Assembly: GCA_944548615.1 (NCBI GenBank)
Contig: OX155955.1
Location: forward strand, 15,874,818 to 15,938,817
Direction: 5' to 3'
DNA from: Micropterix aruncella
Lineage: Eukaryota > Arthropoda > Insecta > Lepidoptera > Micropterigidae
DNA length: 64,000 nt
A program made the translations under genes and the position numbers. A model generated the notes under the pieces. It made no database searches. It was not told where the DNA came from and saw only the letters and a list, made by a program, of their open reading frames with translations. How positions within the stretch are numbered: position 1 is the stretch's first letter; every line of letters starts with the position of its first letter. Below are positions 9,744-20,578 of this stretch, piece after piece.

Positions 9744-11095
9744 GCGCATTCGTGCACTCTGTCTCGACATTATTTAAAAACGAAAAAGATAGCCGTCGTC
9801 CATTTTTAGATGTATGTTTAGGAGACATAGCGGTTTGTGGTCTACTCGACACTGGATCGAGTATCACAATTTTAGGTGCCGACTCACATAAATATTTAAT
9901 TGAGCTCGGATATACCGTGCATAAGACTCCGTCTTTGACTTTGAGTACCGCTAATTCGAGTACGGTTAGGACGATCGGTTACATGTCTTTACCGTTTAAA
10001 TTCAATAATCGTTGTCAAGTTATCCGAGCTGTAGTAGCGCCGGATATTGGTTCTTCACTAATTTTAGGCATGGATTTTGTTCGAGAATTTGATTTAGCTC
10101 CAGAAATTTTGAAATACGTTCGGATGGAGTCTAGTGATGTTAGTTGGCACTCCGTCAGTGAAGTGAGGGTGTTGCATCCTTTCACTTCCCTGTCTGAGAA
10201 TCAGCAGTCGTTAGCCAACAAGATGATCGAAAATTTCCAAAAGATTTCTACTGACGTTAGAGGGTTAGGTCGGACAAATTTAATTTCGCAGGTTATTGAC
10301 ACAGGTGATCATCCACCCATAAAACAGAGGTATTACCCGTTATCTCCCGCTCGTCTTGCGTTGTTGAATGAGGAGGTTGATCGCATGCTAGAGTTGGGCG
10401 TTATTAAACCTAGCCAGGGAGGTTGGAACAATCCAACTATTTTTGTTCCCAAGGCGGATGGGACTTTGCGGTTCTGTCTTGATAGTAGAAAAATAAACTC
10501 GATAACGAAACCGGATGCTTATCCTCTCCCGAGAATAACTACCATTCTGGACAGTTTGCGTGATGCAAACTATTTGTCTTCTATCGACCTATCAGCTGCC
10601 TTTTGGCAAATCCCATTAGAGCCTGCCTCGCAAGAAAAGTGCAGTTTCACTGTCCCTGGACGAGGATTCTTCAAAATGACGGTGACTCCGTTCGGAATGC
10701 GCAACTCGTCAGCGTGCATGCAGAGGCTGGCGGATCAGTTATTTGACCCGTCGTTTAACAACAAAGTATTTTGTTATTTGGATGATATCGTAATTGTCTC
10801 GTCGACCTTCGAAGAACATATCTCTTTGTTAAGTAGAGTTTTAGATCGTCTTGTTTATGCCAATTTGTCCATCAATTTCAAAAAGTGCCAATTTTTCCGG
10901 CATGAGTTAAAGTATCTGGGGTACGTTGTAGATTCTCATGGCCTACATACCGACCCCGATAAGGTCAAATGTATTTTAGATTTTCCTACGCCTACTTCAC
11001 CAAAAATGGTGAAAAGTTTCCTGGGAGTTGCCGGATGGTATAGGTGGTATCCGGAATTTTTCTTGTATTGCTGCACCGCTATCTCGGTTGACTAG
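9671..11095 (+). CDS. pol: Pol, first part: protease and reverse transcriptase
   Basis: A 474-residue frame in -1 phase to gag and overlapping its end; the first codons are probably reached by frameshifting rather than from the ATG at 9671. The aspartic protease has LLDTGSS with the catalytic aspartate at residue 60 and an ILGMDF segment near 145. The reverse transcriptase follows, with SIDLSAAFWQIPL near 303 and the catalytic YLDD near 369-372. The protease cuts the polyprotein; the RT copies element RNA in the particle. Near the end of the RT, around 11055-11062 in a T-rich run, one extra base moves the homologous reading into the next frame. The last residues before the stop at 11093-11095 are therefore out of frame. 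Confidence 0.9.
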   Translation: MFKGVETVQIQLSRFKKRATRDRVSAFVHSVSTLFKNEKDSRRPFLDVCLGDIAVCGLLDTGSSITILGADSHKYLIELGYTVHKTPSLTLSTANSSTVRTIGYMSLPFKFNNRCQVIRAVVAPDIGSSLILGMDFVREFDLAPEILKYVRMESSDVSWHSVSEVRVLHPFTSLSENQQSLANKMIENFQKISTDVRGLGRTNLISQVIDTGDHPPIKQRYYPLSPARLALLNEEVDRMLELGVIKPSQGGWNNPTIFVPKADGTLRFCLDSRKINSITKPDAYPLPRITTILDSLRDANYLSSIDLSAAFWQIPLEPASQEKCSFTVPGRGFFKMTVTPFGMRNSSACMQRLADQLFDPSFNNKVFCYLDDIVIVSSTFEEHISLLSRVLDRLVYANLSINFKKCQFFRHELKYLGYVVDSHGLHTDPDKVKCILDFPTPTSPKMVKSFLGVAGWYRWYPEFFLYCCTAISVD

Positions 11096-12842
11096 TACCC
11101 GCAAAGGTGCCCCCGCGTTTGCGTGGACACCGGAGGCGGAAGAGTCTTTTAGAAAATTGAAATCGGCTTTAGTTTCGAGCCCGATTTTAGCGTGTCCAGA
11201 TTTTTCAAAGCCGTTCGCCTTACATTGCGACGCTTCTTTGTACGGGTTGGGTGGCATGTTGACGCAGACAGTGGATGGTGTCGACCATCCTATCGCTTTC
11301 ACGAGCAGGACTCTCCTACCCGCTGAAACGCGATACTCTGCAACTGAAAGGGAAACCCTAAGTGTGATTAATGCTGTCGAGCATTTTCGTGGCTACTTCG
11401 AGGGTGGTCCCAAGGTCAAAATCTTTACCGATTGCGCAAGCTTAAGGTGGTTCTTGTCACTAAAGAATCCAACGGGTCGACTGGCCCGCTGGGGAATCCG
11501 CTTGTCAGCTTTTGACTTTGAGATCATTCACAAGAAAGGCGTGGAAAATGTGGTTCCAGACGCGCTATCGCGCTTACTCCCTGTTGCAGCTGTCTCGGTA
11601 GTCGCCGATCCATGGTACAATGAATTGTTTGAAGCGGTATCCGGCAATCCTGCCGCTTATCCCAATTACCAGGTCAAGGGTAGTGAGTTGTATCGCTACT
11701 CGCGGAGCAAGTACCAGCTCACCAGTTGTTATGACTGGAAGTTAGTGGTTCCGTTGCCCCTAAGAGAGAAGTTGATACAGGCGAACCATGCCTCTGATCT
11801 GGCTATGCATTTTGGGGTTTTTAAAACCCATCGTCGTCTATGTCTGCGCTATTATTGGCCAAATTTACATGGAGATGTCGTTAAATTCGTCTCTAAGTGC
11901 GATACGTGCCAGCAATGCAAGCATCCGAATACATCTCCATTGGGTCATTTGGGTAATCCAAAGTCTTGTGCCTTTCCCTTTCAGATGATCTCCGTCGATC
12001 TTTTGGGTCCCTACCCGATGACGAGAGATCGAAATATACATATTCTAGTAGTCACGTGTTGTTTTAGCAAATATTGCTTATTATTCCCTTTAAAACGTGC
12101 TACTAGTAAAATCGTTAGCCACATTATGGAGCATAAGGTCTTTCTGCAATTTGGTGTTCCGCATTATGTCATTTCGGACAATGGGAAACAATTTATTGGT
12201 AAGGAGTTCACTGGTCTAATGACCAAGTACCGAATTCCCAAGGTTTACTTGAACCCGAAATATTGCCCTCAGGTCAACCCCACTGAAAGGCAGAATCGTG
12301 CAGTCGTAACTGCGTTGGCGTTATCAGTTAAAGACGACCACCGCTCTTGGGACCTTCACCTTTCTGCCATTCAGATGGCGATCAATTCGGCTGTTTCGGA
12401 AGCCACGGGTTTCAGCCCGTTTTTCCTGGTCCATGGTCGAGAACCGATTTTAGACGGTTCTTTTTACACGCAATCCCCGGAAACCCAAGCCGAAGTTATT
12501 TTCGGCAGCAGAATGTCCTACGCTCAGAATCTGAGTGAACTTCCTGGCGTTTTTCACACCGTGCGGAAGAAATTAGTTCAATCGCATGCTCACAATAAGG
12601 TCTATTATGACCGAAAGCACCGCCCGGCTGAATTTGCCGTTGGCGATACGGTGTTTAAAAGAACCTACTATTTGAGCAATGCGGGTAATTATTTTATTTC
12701 GAAATTTGCCCCGCGGTATGAAAAATGCCAGATAGTGAAGAAACACTCTCCGTTGGTTTATGAGCTGCTAAATGCAGACGGTAAGAACATTGGCACTTGG
12801 CACATAAAGGATTTTAAACTAAATCCCAAGGACTCCGTTTAA
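11028..12842 (+). CDS. pol: Pol, second part: RNase H and integrase
   Basis: This frame is +1 relative to the protease-RT frame; its first ten or so codons are out of phase and the pol homology begins near 11060. RNase H shows FALHCDAS near residue 63, a TERETL segment near 105 and FTDCASL near 134. The integrase zinc finger has paired histidines near 252-262 and CDTCQQC near 290. The catalytic core has D near 323, SDNG near 383 and PTER near 418, with 35 residues between the second D and the E, the standard D,D35E spacing. A C-terminal SH3-like GPY/F-type region follows and no chromodomain was seen. In the native element this should be fused to the RT; here it is cut off by the frameshift. 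Confidence 0.9.
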   Translation: MPDGIGGIRNFSCIAAPLSRLTSTRKGAPAFAWTPEAEESFRKLKSALVSSPILACPDFSKPFALHCDASLYGLGGMLTQTVDGVDHPIAFTSRTLLPAETRYSATERETLSVINAVEHFRGYFEGGPKVKIFTDCASLRWFLSLKNPTGRLARWGIRLSAFDFEIIHKKGVENVVPDALSRLLPVAAVSVVADPWYNELFEAVSGNPAAYPNYQVKGSELYRYSRSKYQLTSCYDWKLVVPLPLREKLIQANHASDLAMHFGVFKTHRRLCLRYYWPNLHGDVVKFVSKCDTCQQCKHPNTSPLGHLGNPKSCAFPFQMISVDLLGPYPMTRDRNIHILVVTCCFSKYCLLFPLKRATSKIVSHIMEHKVFLQFGVPHYVISDNGKQFIGKEFTGLMTKYRIPKVYLNPKYCPQVNPTERQNRAVVTALALSVKDDHRSWDLHLSAIQMAINSAVSEATGFSPFFLVHGREPILDGSFYTQSPETQAEVIFGSRMSYAQNLSELPGVFHTVRKKLVQSHAHNKVYYDRKHRPAEFAVGDTVFKRTYYLSNAGNYFISKFAPRYEKCQIVKKHSPLVYELLNADGKNIGTWHIKDFKLNPKDSV

Positions 12843-13591
12843 TATTCAATTTTCTTTTGTTTTGTTCCTCGTTAACATACTTATAAAACAAAATTTGTTC
12901 CATCTTCTTTCATAATACAATGTCATGTATAAAGGTGTGGTACCAGGTGATTACCATTACTGAAATCATTTTGTATGTGTCAGTTGTGCTAGTAATCATG
13001 TATAGCACCACTGTGGTTTGAATGTCGCATGTAAGGGAAGTATATCAGAGATCAGTATGAAAGGTGATATTTGACGTTACACATTTTACCTACTAGGCAT
13101 TGGTTACTGTCGAGGTACAATTTTCTATGGGTTTCCCAAGAAGTCTTTCATAGACATGTTTTTTTGGGTCGTGAGGTCGTTAGGTTTTCCCTTCGACTAT
13201 TTATGATGGTCCTGTTATGAGGCCACCAGGATTTTGTCCTGGACTTTGACAGGGAGACCGGCAGGTTCCCTGAAGTTGTGAATTTAATTTGCAGTTGGAG
13301 ATTTTCTTTTGGAGTTTTGTATGGTGTTTGTTTTTAGTCCTCTACGGTTTGGTAAGAGCGACGACAAATTAATAATTGACCTCTGCAGTACCATGCCGAA
13401 CGGTTTTCTTTTCTCTAGTTAACGAGGACAAGTAGTAGTATGTTTGATATATTTTTTTTCTTTCTCGTCGGTAGTTTCGTGTACGCTATTCACTTTGATT
13501 TCTATTGTTCAGGTGAGATTTTTGTTTTATTTTGTTTCACGTGCGAATCGGGACGACTCGAGGAAATCGTCATGTCCTTCCGATTTCTTTT
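12843..13591 (+). other. 3' non-coding region of the LTR retrotransposon
   Basis: About 750 bases between the pol stop and the polypurine tract. A 78-residue frame at 13440-13676 is hydrophobic at its start but runs into the LTR and has no envelope features, so I do not call a gene. Confidence 0.6.
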
Positions 13592-13603
13592 AGTGGGAGA
13601 GGC
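13592..13603 (+). other. Polypurine tract
   Basis: agtgggagaggc lies directly against the 3' LTR, the expected place for the plus-strand DNA primer. It is short and broken by one pyrimidine before the last C. Confidence 0.75.
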
Positions 13604-14892
13604 TGTAACAAAAATCGTAAGTTTTTGCGTGACATACAGTGTCCAGAAACGTGAAATACACCTTGAGACACGCTAAGCACGATTATTTCCTAGACAAATG
13701 TAGTGTTTCCCAGCTTTTCCTTGGTGTATGACGCCGCGCGACATGTATCGCGCGCAATCTTCGTCTTCCAGCATGTTACACTCCTGTTTCGTGTTCTTCC
13801 GTGTTGCACAGAAGTCTCAAGCATGTTTTTATGTATCTTCCATGTTTTCTCGGCGTCTCCATTGGACCTAAGCATAAAAAACCGCATTTTCGAAGTTCCC
13901 ATTCCAAGATTGTCATTTTCGCGATGTTTGACAGCTGTCAACTTCTGTTTAGGTTGGTTTACAGGCAGTGTTGCTATTCTTGCGCCCGGTGAAGCAGATC
14001 GTTGCCCGCGGTTAAAATAACACGCAAATATTAAAAGCAATGTTAAGAAATTTGGTAAATATGCTAACAATCCTTGTTGTATATTTATTAATATTAAATC
14101 ATTTTTTTTTTAACTTGAGTTGGTAACAGTTGTTTTGCTGAAATGTTGGCGGTCTGAACTACCTAAAGTGACGTCACACTTCCGCCCTGTTGACTTGATA
14201 CCAAGATGGCGAAAAAGGTGAAAAGGATTTTGTGTCAAGGAGGTGAAAAAGTGCCGTAATCGGCGGTGTGAAGAGTGCACCTGTCAGTGGGGTGCCAAGA
14301 ATATGATGTAATTTAGTTCGTGTTTTTCTGGGGTGAGTCAACCATTTTACTCGAAGCTAGGTTATACGCCATGATGCCTGAGATAACCAGAGATTTTCCT
14401 GTTTGCCCACAGGAGTGGTACTTAATTTAATCTAATTTCTATCCATTTGCAACAAACGTTCTGAGAACCGTCACCAGCGTCATTACCGCGGAGATTCTGA
14501 GAATTTTCAACATCGTGCTGACCTGAAGAAGGCAGCCACCTTTTCCTGCTGTCACAGCTTCACGAAGAATAAACGAACTACTCATCAATGTGAAAACTGT
14601 CTTTTTATTGCTTTTGTTTCCAGGCATTCCGACGCATAAGCCTCATTCAGTGCAAGAAAAAAAACCACCACCCACCCCTCGAGATGTGATTTTTCTTTAT
14701 GATAACCTCACTTTAGTTTTTTGTTTTTTTTGTTTGACGGTAGTAATTTTTTAGTTTCGTGGTTTTCCTCTAAAACCATGTGGCGCTCAAAATTTCTTAT
14801 CTCTCATTCGGCATGACGTAGATTTTTTTATGGTAAAATTCTTTTGGCTTTTGATTCTTTTTACGCAAACCGCGTGCCTAAAAATTGTTACA
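13604..14892 (+). repeat. 3' LTR
   Basis: It starts tgtaac and ends gttaca, and matches 6072-7361 except for one substitution in the gttttgatgaaatg / gttttgctgaaatg segment and one A fewer in a poly-A run near 14657. Followed by the ccgt target duplication. Confidence 0.95.
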
Positions 14893-14896
14893 CCGT

Positions 14897-15116
14897 TACC
14901 TGACCAGAGTTTGAATTGAATGGGCAAACCGTTGAAAAGTTTAATGCCGTCATAATTCGAGCATCGTCTGAAAACCTCATTTCGAGGACGTGGCAAATAA
15001 TGTTATTATTAGGTTCATTCATAAAAAAATGCACAAGATATCTTATAAAATTTTCGACAATTCATCCAATTGGGGCCGATATTACTCATGTTGGGAATCT
15101 CTTGTTTAGCTGATCT
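14897..15116 (-). pseudogene. Upstream part of the non-LTR element split by the LTR retrotransposon
   Basis: On the minus strand an in-frame stretch ending at the LTR insertion contains YDGIKLFNGLP, the common 'KLFN.LP' signature near the C-terminus of Jockey/CR1-like proteins. It continues in frame at 6067 beyond the insertion. Further upstream the frame is broken by several stops, so this copy was already dead. Its 5' limit is unclear. Confidence 0.65.
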
Positions 15117-15606
15117 TAGAAAAAAAAGAAATATTTAAAAAAAAGTTGTATTCAGTCTTTTTTATGTTGATGGGAAGTACCTAATGCACCGGACCTTCTC
15201 GTGCATTAGGAAGTAACCCGTGCATTTTTTATCTATGCATACGTGATATATGCATACATACATCACATTTGTATATACATTAGTGATATCTGCATAAAAA
15301 TGCAAATATCGTGATGATAAATGCATTTTTAATTTAAATTCATTGTAGCTTATTTATTTTTGTGGTTTCAAGATGGTTAGTGTCTTTAGTCAGATCTATA
15401 TTATTATGTATGTATTATTATTTAAAACTTATATATGCGTATCTTGCTGCATCCATCAAAGTTACGTTGATCTTTTGCGATCTGTTCTATAGGACTTTTC
15501 GTCCTTGTCTGTCTGTTTGAATATAGGAGGGATAGAAATATGCTTGCAGTTTACTCAGCATGCTTTATCACTTCTTTTGTAAATAAGTGCGAAAAAACAA
15601 GAATAT
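15117..15606. other. AT-rich non-coding; TGCAT-rich
   Basis: A short hairpin (cctaatgcac at 15180-15189 with gtgcattagg at 15201-15210) and repeated tgcat words over 15225-15330 are the only structure. No coding signal. Confidence 0.4.
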
Positions 15607-15770
15607 TATAAGTAAGATAAAGACGAATTTACCGCGTCAAGTGTGTAGCAACCCGACTTTTCGGCGATGTTGCAACCGCCATTGTCCATTCTATCTCGGT
15701 AAACTGCTGTTAAAACATCGGGTGCTACAAACTTTAGATGGTATATTAGTTTTTTATCCTATTTGTAAAC
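15607..15770. repeat. Penelope-like terminal inverted-repeat remnant
   Basis: The left arm has the PLE end pattern (gacgaatttaccgcg, gtgtgtagcaacccg, tcggcgatgttgcaaccgcc) and the right arm the reverse order (taaaacatcgggtgctacaaac, then a decayed end). This is the same arrangement as 1481-1664 and 31084-31298. Confidence 0.6.
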
Positions 15771-15785
15771 AAATAACTGCCTCGT

Positions 15786-15817
15786 CTTGTATGAAATCGT
15801 CTTCGATTTCATACAAG
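15786..15817. repeat. Perfect hairpin, 14-bp arms
   Basis: cttgtatgaaatcg and cgatttcatacaag surround a four-base loop. Adjacent to a Penelope-like remnant. Confidence 0.85.
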
Positions 15818-16128
15818 AATATATTTGTGCGGTGCGTTTATAGATAAAAATCTCGTTCGGCGTTCTCTGAGCGATCAGATAAATCCGCATTAAAATTGCG
15901 GAAAAATGCAGGCTTTAGAAATTAAATAAAAAACGAAGAGAACAAAGAAGTGGTGTGATTTGAGTGGCGTTGTTGTTGCGGATGGGTAAAAATATATTTT
16001 TTTTCAATGCCGAGATGCTGCGTTTGCATTAGGCGGCCATTACCTGATGACAATGCTGCCTTATTTTTTTTTGTTTGTTGTATTGAAAAAGTCGAATTTC
16101 GAAAATCTCGCCGTGGCTTGACGTCAAC

Positions 16129-17188
16129 ATGATACATACCATATTCAACTTATTTGTTAATAATCTGAGTAAAGTAGTCACATCTGCACGTTGTCTAATG
16201 TTTGCTGATGACGTCAAATTGTTTTTATCAACTGGAAGTGCTGAGGCCTGCGAGCTCTTCCAGCGTGATATTGATGCAGTTTATGCATGGAGCCAAGCTC
16301 GTAACCTTCACTTCAATATTAACAAATGTGCAGTGATGACATACACAAGATCGCCTGATCATCTGATGTATGATTACTCCATCGCTGGATGTGTGCTTCC
16401 CAGAGTTACTGAAGTCAAGGACTTGGGAGTTTTTTTCGACCCCAAGTTAAACTTCAAGGAACATATTAGACAACTATCTACAACTTCTTTCAAGCTTCTA
16501 GGGTTTGTAATACGGCAATCCAAACACTTCAATAATATTCGGGTTATGCGCACGTTGTACAACTCGATTGTTAGAAGTCGCATGGAAACGAATGCACCTA
16601 TTTGGAATCCACATGAAGATACTTATACCCTCATGCTGGAAAAGGTACAGAAGTGTTTTTTGAGATTTCTGTACTTCAAGCAGTACGGATATTATCCATT
16701 TTTGTATCCGACTGCATTTATCACAGGCATGGTTGGCTATAATTCTCTCTGTCTCAGAAGAGAAATGCTGACCATGTCCTATGTTTTCAATCTAATTCGT
16801 GGTAAAACTGATAACCCTAGCTTACTAGCAAAGGTGGATCTATTCATACCAAATAATTATCTCCGTACTCGATCGCACCATCTTTTCGCGGAGCCGTTCT
16901 CGCGCACTAACCTTACGAGGTGGAACTTGTTGGCGCGTGCTTTGCGGCGCTTAAATGAAATTCACTCGATGGCACCAGATTTCGATATTTTTACCGCCAG
17001 CCCTCACTTGTTTAAATTGCAAGCTATTAATTATTTATTTTTACATGATAGCTAGTATTATACGTATCATTCTATTTGTATAGTTATGGTAATATCTTTA
17101 TTAATTTTACTTTTCAATGCATTGGTTTTACTGTTATGTTGATTAGTAATAACTGAATAAACAAAAATTAATTAATTAATTAATTAAA
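16129..17188 (+). pseudogene. Non-LTR retrotransposon, 5'-truncated RT C-terminal half
   Basis: A single open frame of 308 residues (16129-17055) starts just before the RT palm: FNLFVNNL, then the catalytic FADD at residues 25-28, KDLGVFFDPKLNF near 99 and a long thumb/C-terminal region of Jockey type. The ATG at 16129 is only the first in the truncated frame. After the stop, about 110 bases of 3' sequence end in taattaat repeats at about 17167-17188, the usual simple-repeat tail. The frame is uninterrupted, so this insertion is younger than the other non-LTR fragments here, but it lacks endonuclease and most of the RT and cannot move by itself. Confidence 0.85.
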
Positions 17189-18365
17189 TACCGCCTGTGA
17201 AAATTTTACCTAACACTTTATACGCCTTGGTAAAAGTATGGATTTTTTGGCAGTCAGGAGAATAATAATGAGAATAAATACAAGGAAATTTTAAGGAAAT
17301 AAAAGGTCTCGCAGTATAGGATAAATAAAATATTTCCAAAGATACTTAGTATTACGAGCAAGATATATGCAGGAGCGCAAATTATCATGCCGCTTTCTTA
17401 TGCTAAAAGCTTTTTTCCTATTAAATAAAGCACTTGGCTCTAGATTGTCAACGGATATTATGTATGCGTATAAATTTTGAAGTGATGGTTCAGATTAAGA
17501 TCGTTACCTAATTATATGTCTATATTTCTTTGTTTTGAGAAAATTAAAGAGTTTGAAGATAAGCTTTTCAACGATAGAAGTTGCTTAGTATTCTACTGAT
17601 TGTCTAGTACGAATTATTGCCTAGTACTAGTTGTTGTTGTTGTTGCCTAGTACTATATATAGTTGCCTAGTAGTAATTGTTGTTTTATTAAAACATTAAG
17701 AGAGACGCAGCATTGAGACAGCAGAGAGACGCAGCAGACGCAGCATGAAGCAATGTTTTAATAAAACAACACTATAAGAAACGTAACACGAACTTGTCAA
17801 CTAATTTTATTTTAAAACTGTTAAATTCCCCCGTCTAATAATAATCAGTCTTCCTTAGGCGCTCTCCCAAGAGAAAAGATGTCACGTTCGAGCTGCTTCT
17901 AGCGTTGATGGCGTGGTGCAGGCGATACGATAGCTGGGTGGTGCTGCAAGCGACGTAGGGTGGAGTGGGCGGGTGGAACGTGAGGTTGTAATGACGAAGC
18001 GGTGTTGCCCGGATCCGGAGTAATTTAATACTATCTTTTAAATACAGAATCTGGAAAGGTTTATTTTAGATTGACACGTTTTGCCTGCTTAAAGTGGCCA
18101 AATTTGAGGAGCAGCCCGGACAAAAGAAAACCGATCGAGAGTTAGGAATTACGAAAGATACATGCTCGAACATTATAGAGTTAGGAATTACGCAGGTACA
18201 TTGGGACAATGCTCGAACAAGCTAGAAACTTGTCGGCGGAAAGACGATCACAAGAACGATTAATACCTACACGATGAACAATGAATGATTGTAACCAAAA
18301 AATACTATAATAAAACATATCTATAAAATTATAATTGATTTCCTACATTTGATATGACTCCTAGG
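17189..18365. other. No gene recognised
   Basis: It contains repeated ttgcctagtact words (about 17597-17670), a hairpin (next entry) and a more GC-rich stretch at 17860-18020. The minus-strand run with gacgggggaa near 17830 recalls an LTR polypurine tract, but I could not support an LTR element. Confidence 0.35.
17679..17770. repeat. Perfect inverted repeat, 19-bp arms
   Basis: gttgttttattaaaacatt (17679-17697) pairs exactly with 17752-17770. The 54-base loop is made of agacgcagca-type repeats. Confidence 0.85.
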
Positions 18366-18418
18366 ATTGCCGATAGGGCGGCGGTCAATTTCCTATCGAC
18401 ACGATTCATTGGCAGCTC
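18366..18418 (+). repeat. Short dispersed repeat B, copy 2
   Basis: Matches 868-920, including gcggtcaattt and ttcattggcagctc. Confidence 0.5.
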
Positions 18419-18497
18419 AATTGATACATGCCGACCGCGGCGCGGCGCCACTCCACCCATGCGACGTGAATCATATTAATATATTACATATTAGAAA

Positions 18498-19216
18498 CTA
18501 GCTGACCCGTGCCCACTTCGTTGGGCGGTAAAACTTTTTACTTGTGATGAAATTATGAGTATCGTTCGGTTAGTACTGAGTGCTATGATTTATTTCCTGA
18601 CTGCCAAAAGAAGGGTTATATTTTAACTTCATATGTATGTATGTATTTGCATGCCAATTTGACTATATTACCGTTATTTGTGAGTGTCTTCTTGTGAGTG
18701 TCTTATTTGTGAGTGTCTTATCTCTTTAACCATTTATGCAGTAAAAGGGAAAAGTCTTTTGTTTTAAACACATGAGACGATAAATTTACTTATTTTGATA
18801 TGAATTCATAACTGTTGATAATATGACCAATAAACATGACCTAACCATTTGAATTATTTTTTTAATATAAGAAACTACTTTATGTGACTTAAAACATATG
18901 ATGTCCGTGACTTTTTTGTAGGCATTACCAAGCTCTACAACGTTTCTCTAGAACTCAATCATATATCTCTCATCGTTAAAGCAGCGTTCGTAAGAAACCT
19001 TTTCACTCGACTGTTTCTTCTCCGACTTACTGTGCAAATCCAACTACTACGAAAAAGTTTTTTCATTTTTCGGATTAATATAGAGCCCTATGACACTCAC
19101 AAATATTGTGGCTTTCTATTGGTACAAGAATTTTCAAAATCAGTTTGGTAGATCCAGAGATTACTTCCTACAACCTCACAAACTTTACCTGTTTATAATA
19201 TTAGTATAGATAGTAT
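18498..19216 (+). mobile_element. Non-autonomous repeat with ctagctgacccg start (RTE- or Helitron-like)
   Basis: It begins actagctgacccgtgcccac and ends ttataatattagtatagat. Both ends are familiar from very common insect dispersed repeats. No coding sequence. I cannot decide between an RTE-type and a Helitron-type source from sequence alone. Confidence 0.55.
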
Positions 19217-19520
19217 AGATAAGATAAAACGAATTTACCGCGTAAAGTTTGTAGCACCCGACGTTTTTGGCGATATTGCAAACACCGTCGTCTACCGGTA
19301 GATGGTGCTGTTATTTTCTTCCGTTGTTCTACGGGTAGTCGTCAAACTGCTGCTATTATTATGCAGATCATAACTATGTTGAGCATTGGGGTCGGTGCGC
19401 GTGAATTTTGAAAAACCGCCGTGCACACGACACTCACTGTATGTTGTGTCGCGTCCTTAGGCTCGGTCTTAGGCGTCGAGAACATTTTAAGAAGACAGTT
19501 CCACATGTTAGAGTGTTGTG
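19217..19520 (-). mobile_element. Penelope-like element, 3' terminal fragment
   Basis: Matches 974-1265 and 49720-50000 in the same orientation: aacgaatttaccgcg, gtttgtagcacccgacgttt, then the decayed coding tail (gaacattttaagaagac). No intact frame. Confidence 0.6.
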
Positions 19521-19572
19521 TATAGTAGACTGTTGAATCTACGCAGCATTTGTTCGTATAAAATATATTACA

Positions 19573-20200
19573 AACTAGCTTCTACCCGCGGCTCCGTTAG
19601 ATATTTTTTATCAGCGGTTTAATATTTACCCTCGGAACCCTAAAAAGATACAGTTTATCTTAAGAGTTAAATTTAGACTTAAAATGAGAGTTAAACTTTA
19701 AGATCAAACTATTTTAATGTGTTGCTGTTTTACCTAGGCATTTAATAAAAATGGCGTTGAAAGTCAAGCGCAAAAGCTTTAGGGTATTACGATGTTTTCA
19801 AAATTAGGTTGTACAAACCATATAAATAATATAAAAACATATATTTTTACTTAGGAACCTCTTTGAAGACGACATTGGTGGTTTGCTCCCCAGGTGCAAG
19901 TATTACCAAACTGCTAGGTGAGCTCACTGGAGCTGACCTTAAATAACTGCCTATGTGAGAAGCAGTCCTTGCTTAAGTCGATTCTTGCCACCTTCAGCGA
20001 TTACCCTTGGGACTTATTGGTGGTCTTAGCAAACGCAGACTTTGAGAGGGAAATGTAGTCGTATGAAATCAAGGGGGTACTCATGTTGTATAAGTGATAT
20101 GAGTGATCCTCACGACCTCTCTGTGGAAAATTTTATATTTGTAGTTTCAGCGGTTTCGGCTCGGTGATGATGAATCAGTCAGTCAGTCAGTCAGTCAGTC
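19573..20200 (+). mobile_element. Second ctagcttctacccgcggc repeat with CAGT tail
   Basis: It starts aaactagcttctacccgcgg, a sequence typical of the same broad group as the 18498 element, and ends in a tcag repeat (about 20175-20200). No coding frame. Confidence 0.5.
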
Positions 20201-20299
20201 CGGACTTTCTTGAATATGTTTAGATGATACAGCCAGATCGTTGTCTTATTGATTATGTAACGTGACTGAGCTGAATGTGAATCCACCTTTAAAGATTAG

Positions 20300-20575
20300 C
20301 AGGTAGGTGGTTGGCAGCGCCGCTTGCAAGGGTGGTTAGAGGCAGGAGGCGAAGAAGGGCGCAAGAGTCGGGCGGCCGCTGCGAGGTTTCGTCGTTTTGG
20401 TCTGTTTGGGTCGCGATGGCCCGCGTTTGGGACAAAGGCACGGCACGCCGCGCCGCACGGCACCCGCCCGCGCCGCCCGCGCCGCCCGCACCGAGCCGTA
20501 TCCGATGCCCAAAATGGCGGATGGCTTTTTTCTACGGCGTCGTCGACGTCACGGCGCCCGCTTTGAAGCATCCTA
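20300..20575. promoter_or_regulatory. CpG-rich island, function unknown
   Basis: A sharply GC- and CpG-rich block in AT-rich DNA, with ccgcccgcgccgcccgcac runs and caaaatggcggatgg near 20511, which resembles a YY1/Pho-type start-site motif. The overlapping open frames in several phases follow from GC content and have no recognisable domain. It could be a promoter, an enhancer or simply GC-rich repeat; single-copy in this window. Confidence 0.35.
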
Positions 20576-20578
20576 GGC

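Larger units (their letters stand above)
6068..14896 (+). mobile_element. Full-length Ty3/Gypsy-type LTR retrotransposon
   Basis: Order on the plus strand: LTR, primer binding site, long leader, gag, protease-RT, RNase H-integrase, polypurine tract, LTR. Bases ccgt at 6068-6071 and 14893-14896 are the target duplication. The RT-RNase H-integrase order defines Ty3/Gypsy. The two LTRs differ at only two places that I can find (one substitution, one A-run length change), so insertion was recent. There is no envelope-like frame after pol. gag and pol overlap in a -1 arrangement, as is common in this group. One frameshift within pol makes this copy defective unless it is a sequencing error in a T run. 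It sits in the C-terminal codons of an older minus-strand non-LTR element. Confidence 0.95.

Noticed and set aside
13440..13676. Envelope-like protein of the LTR retrotransposon
   Set aside because: Only 78 residues, runs into the LTR, and has no signal-peptide, cleavage-site or transmembrane pattern of an envelope.
17640..17840. Copia-type LTR on the minus strand
   Set aside because: A polypurine-like gacgggggaa and poly-A-like words were noticed, but there is no second LTR, primer site or coding relic.
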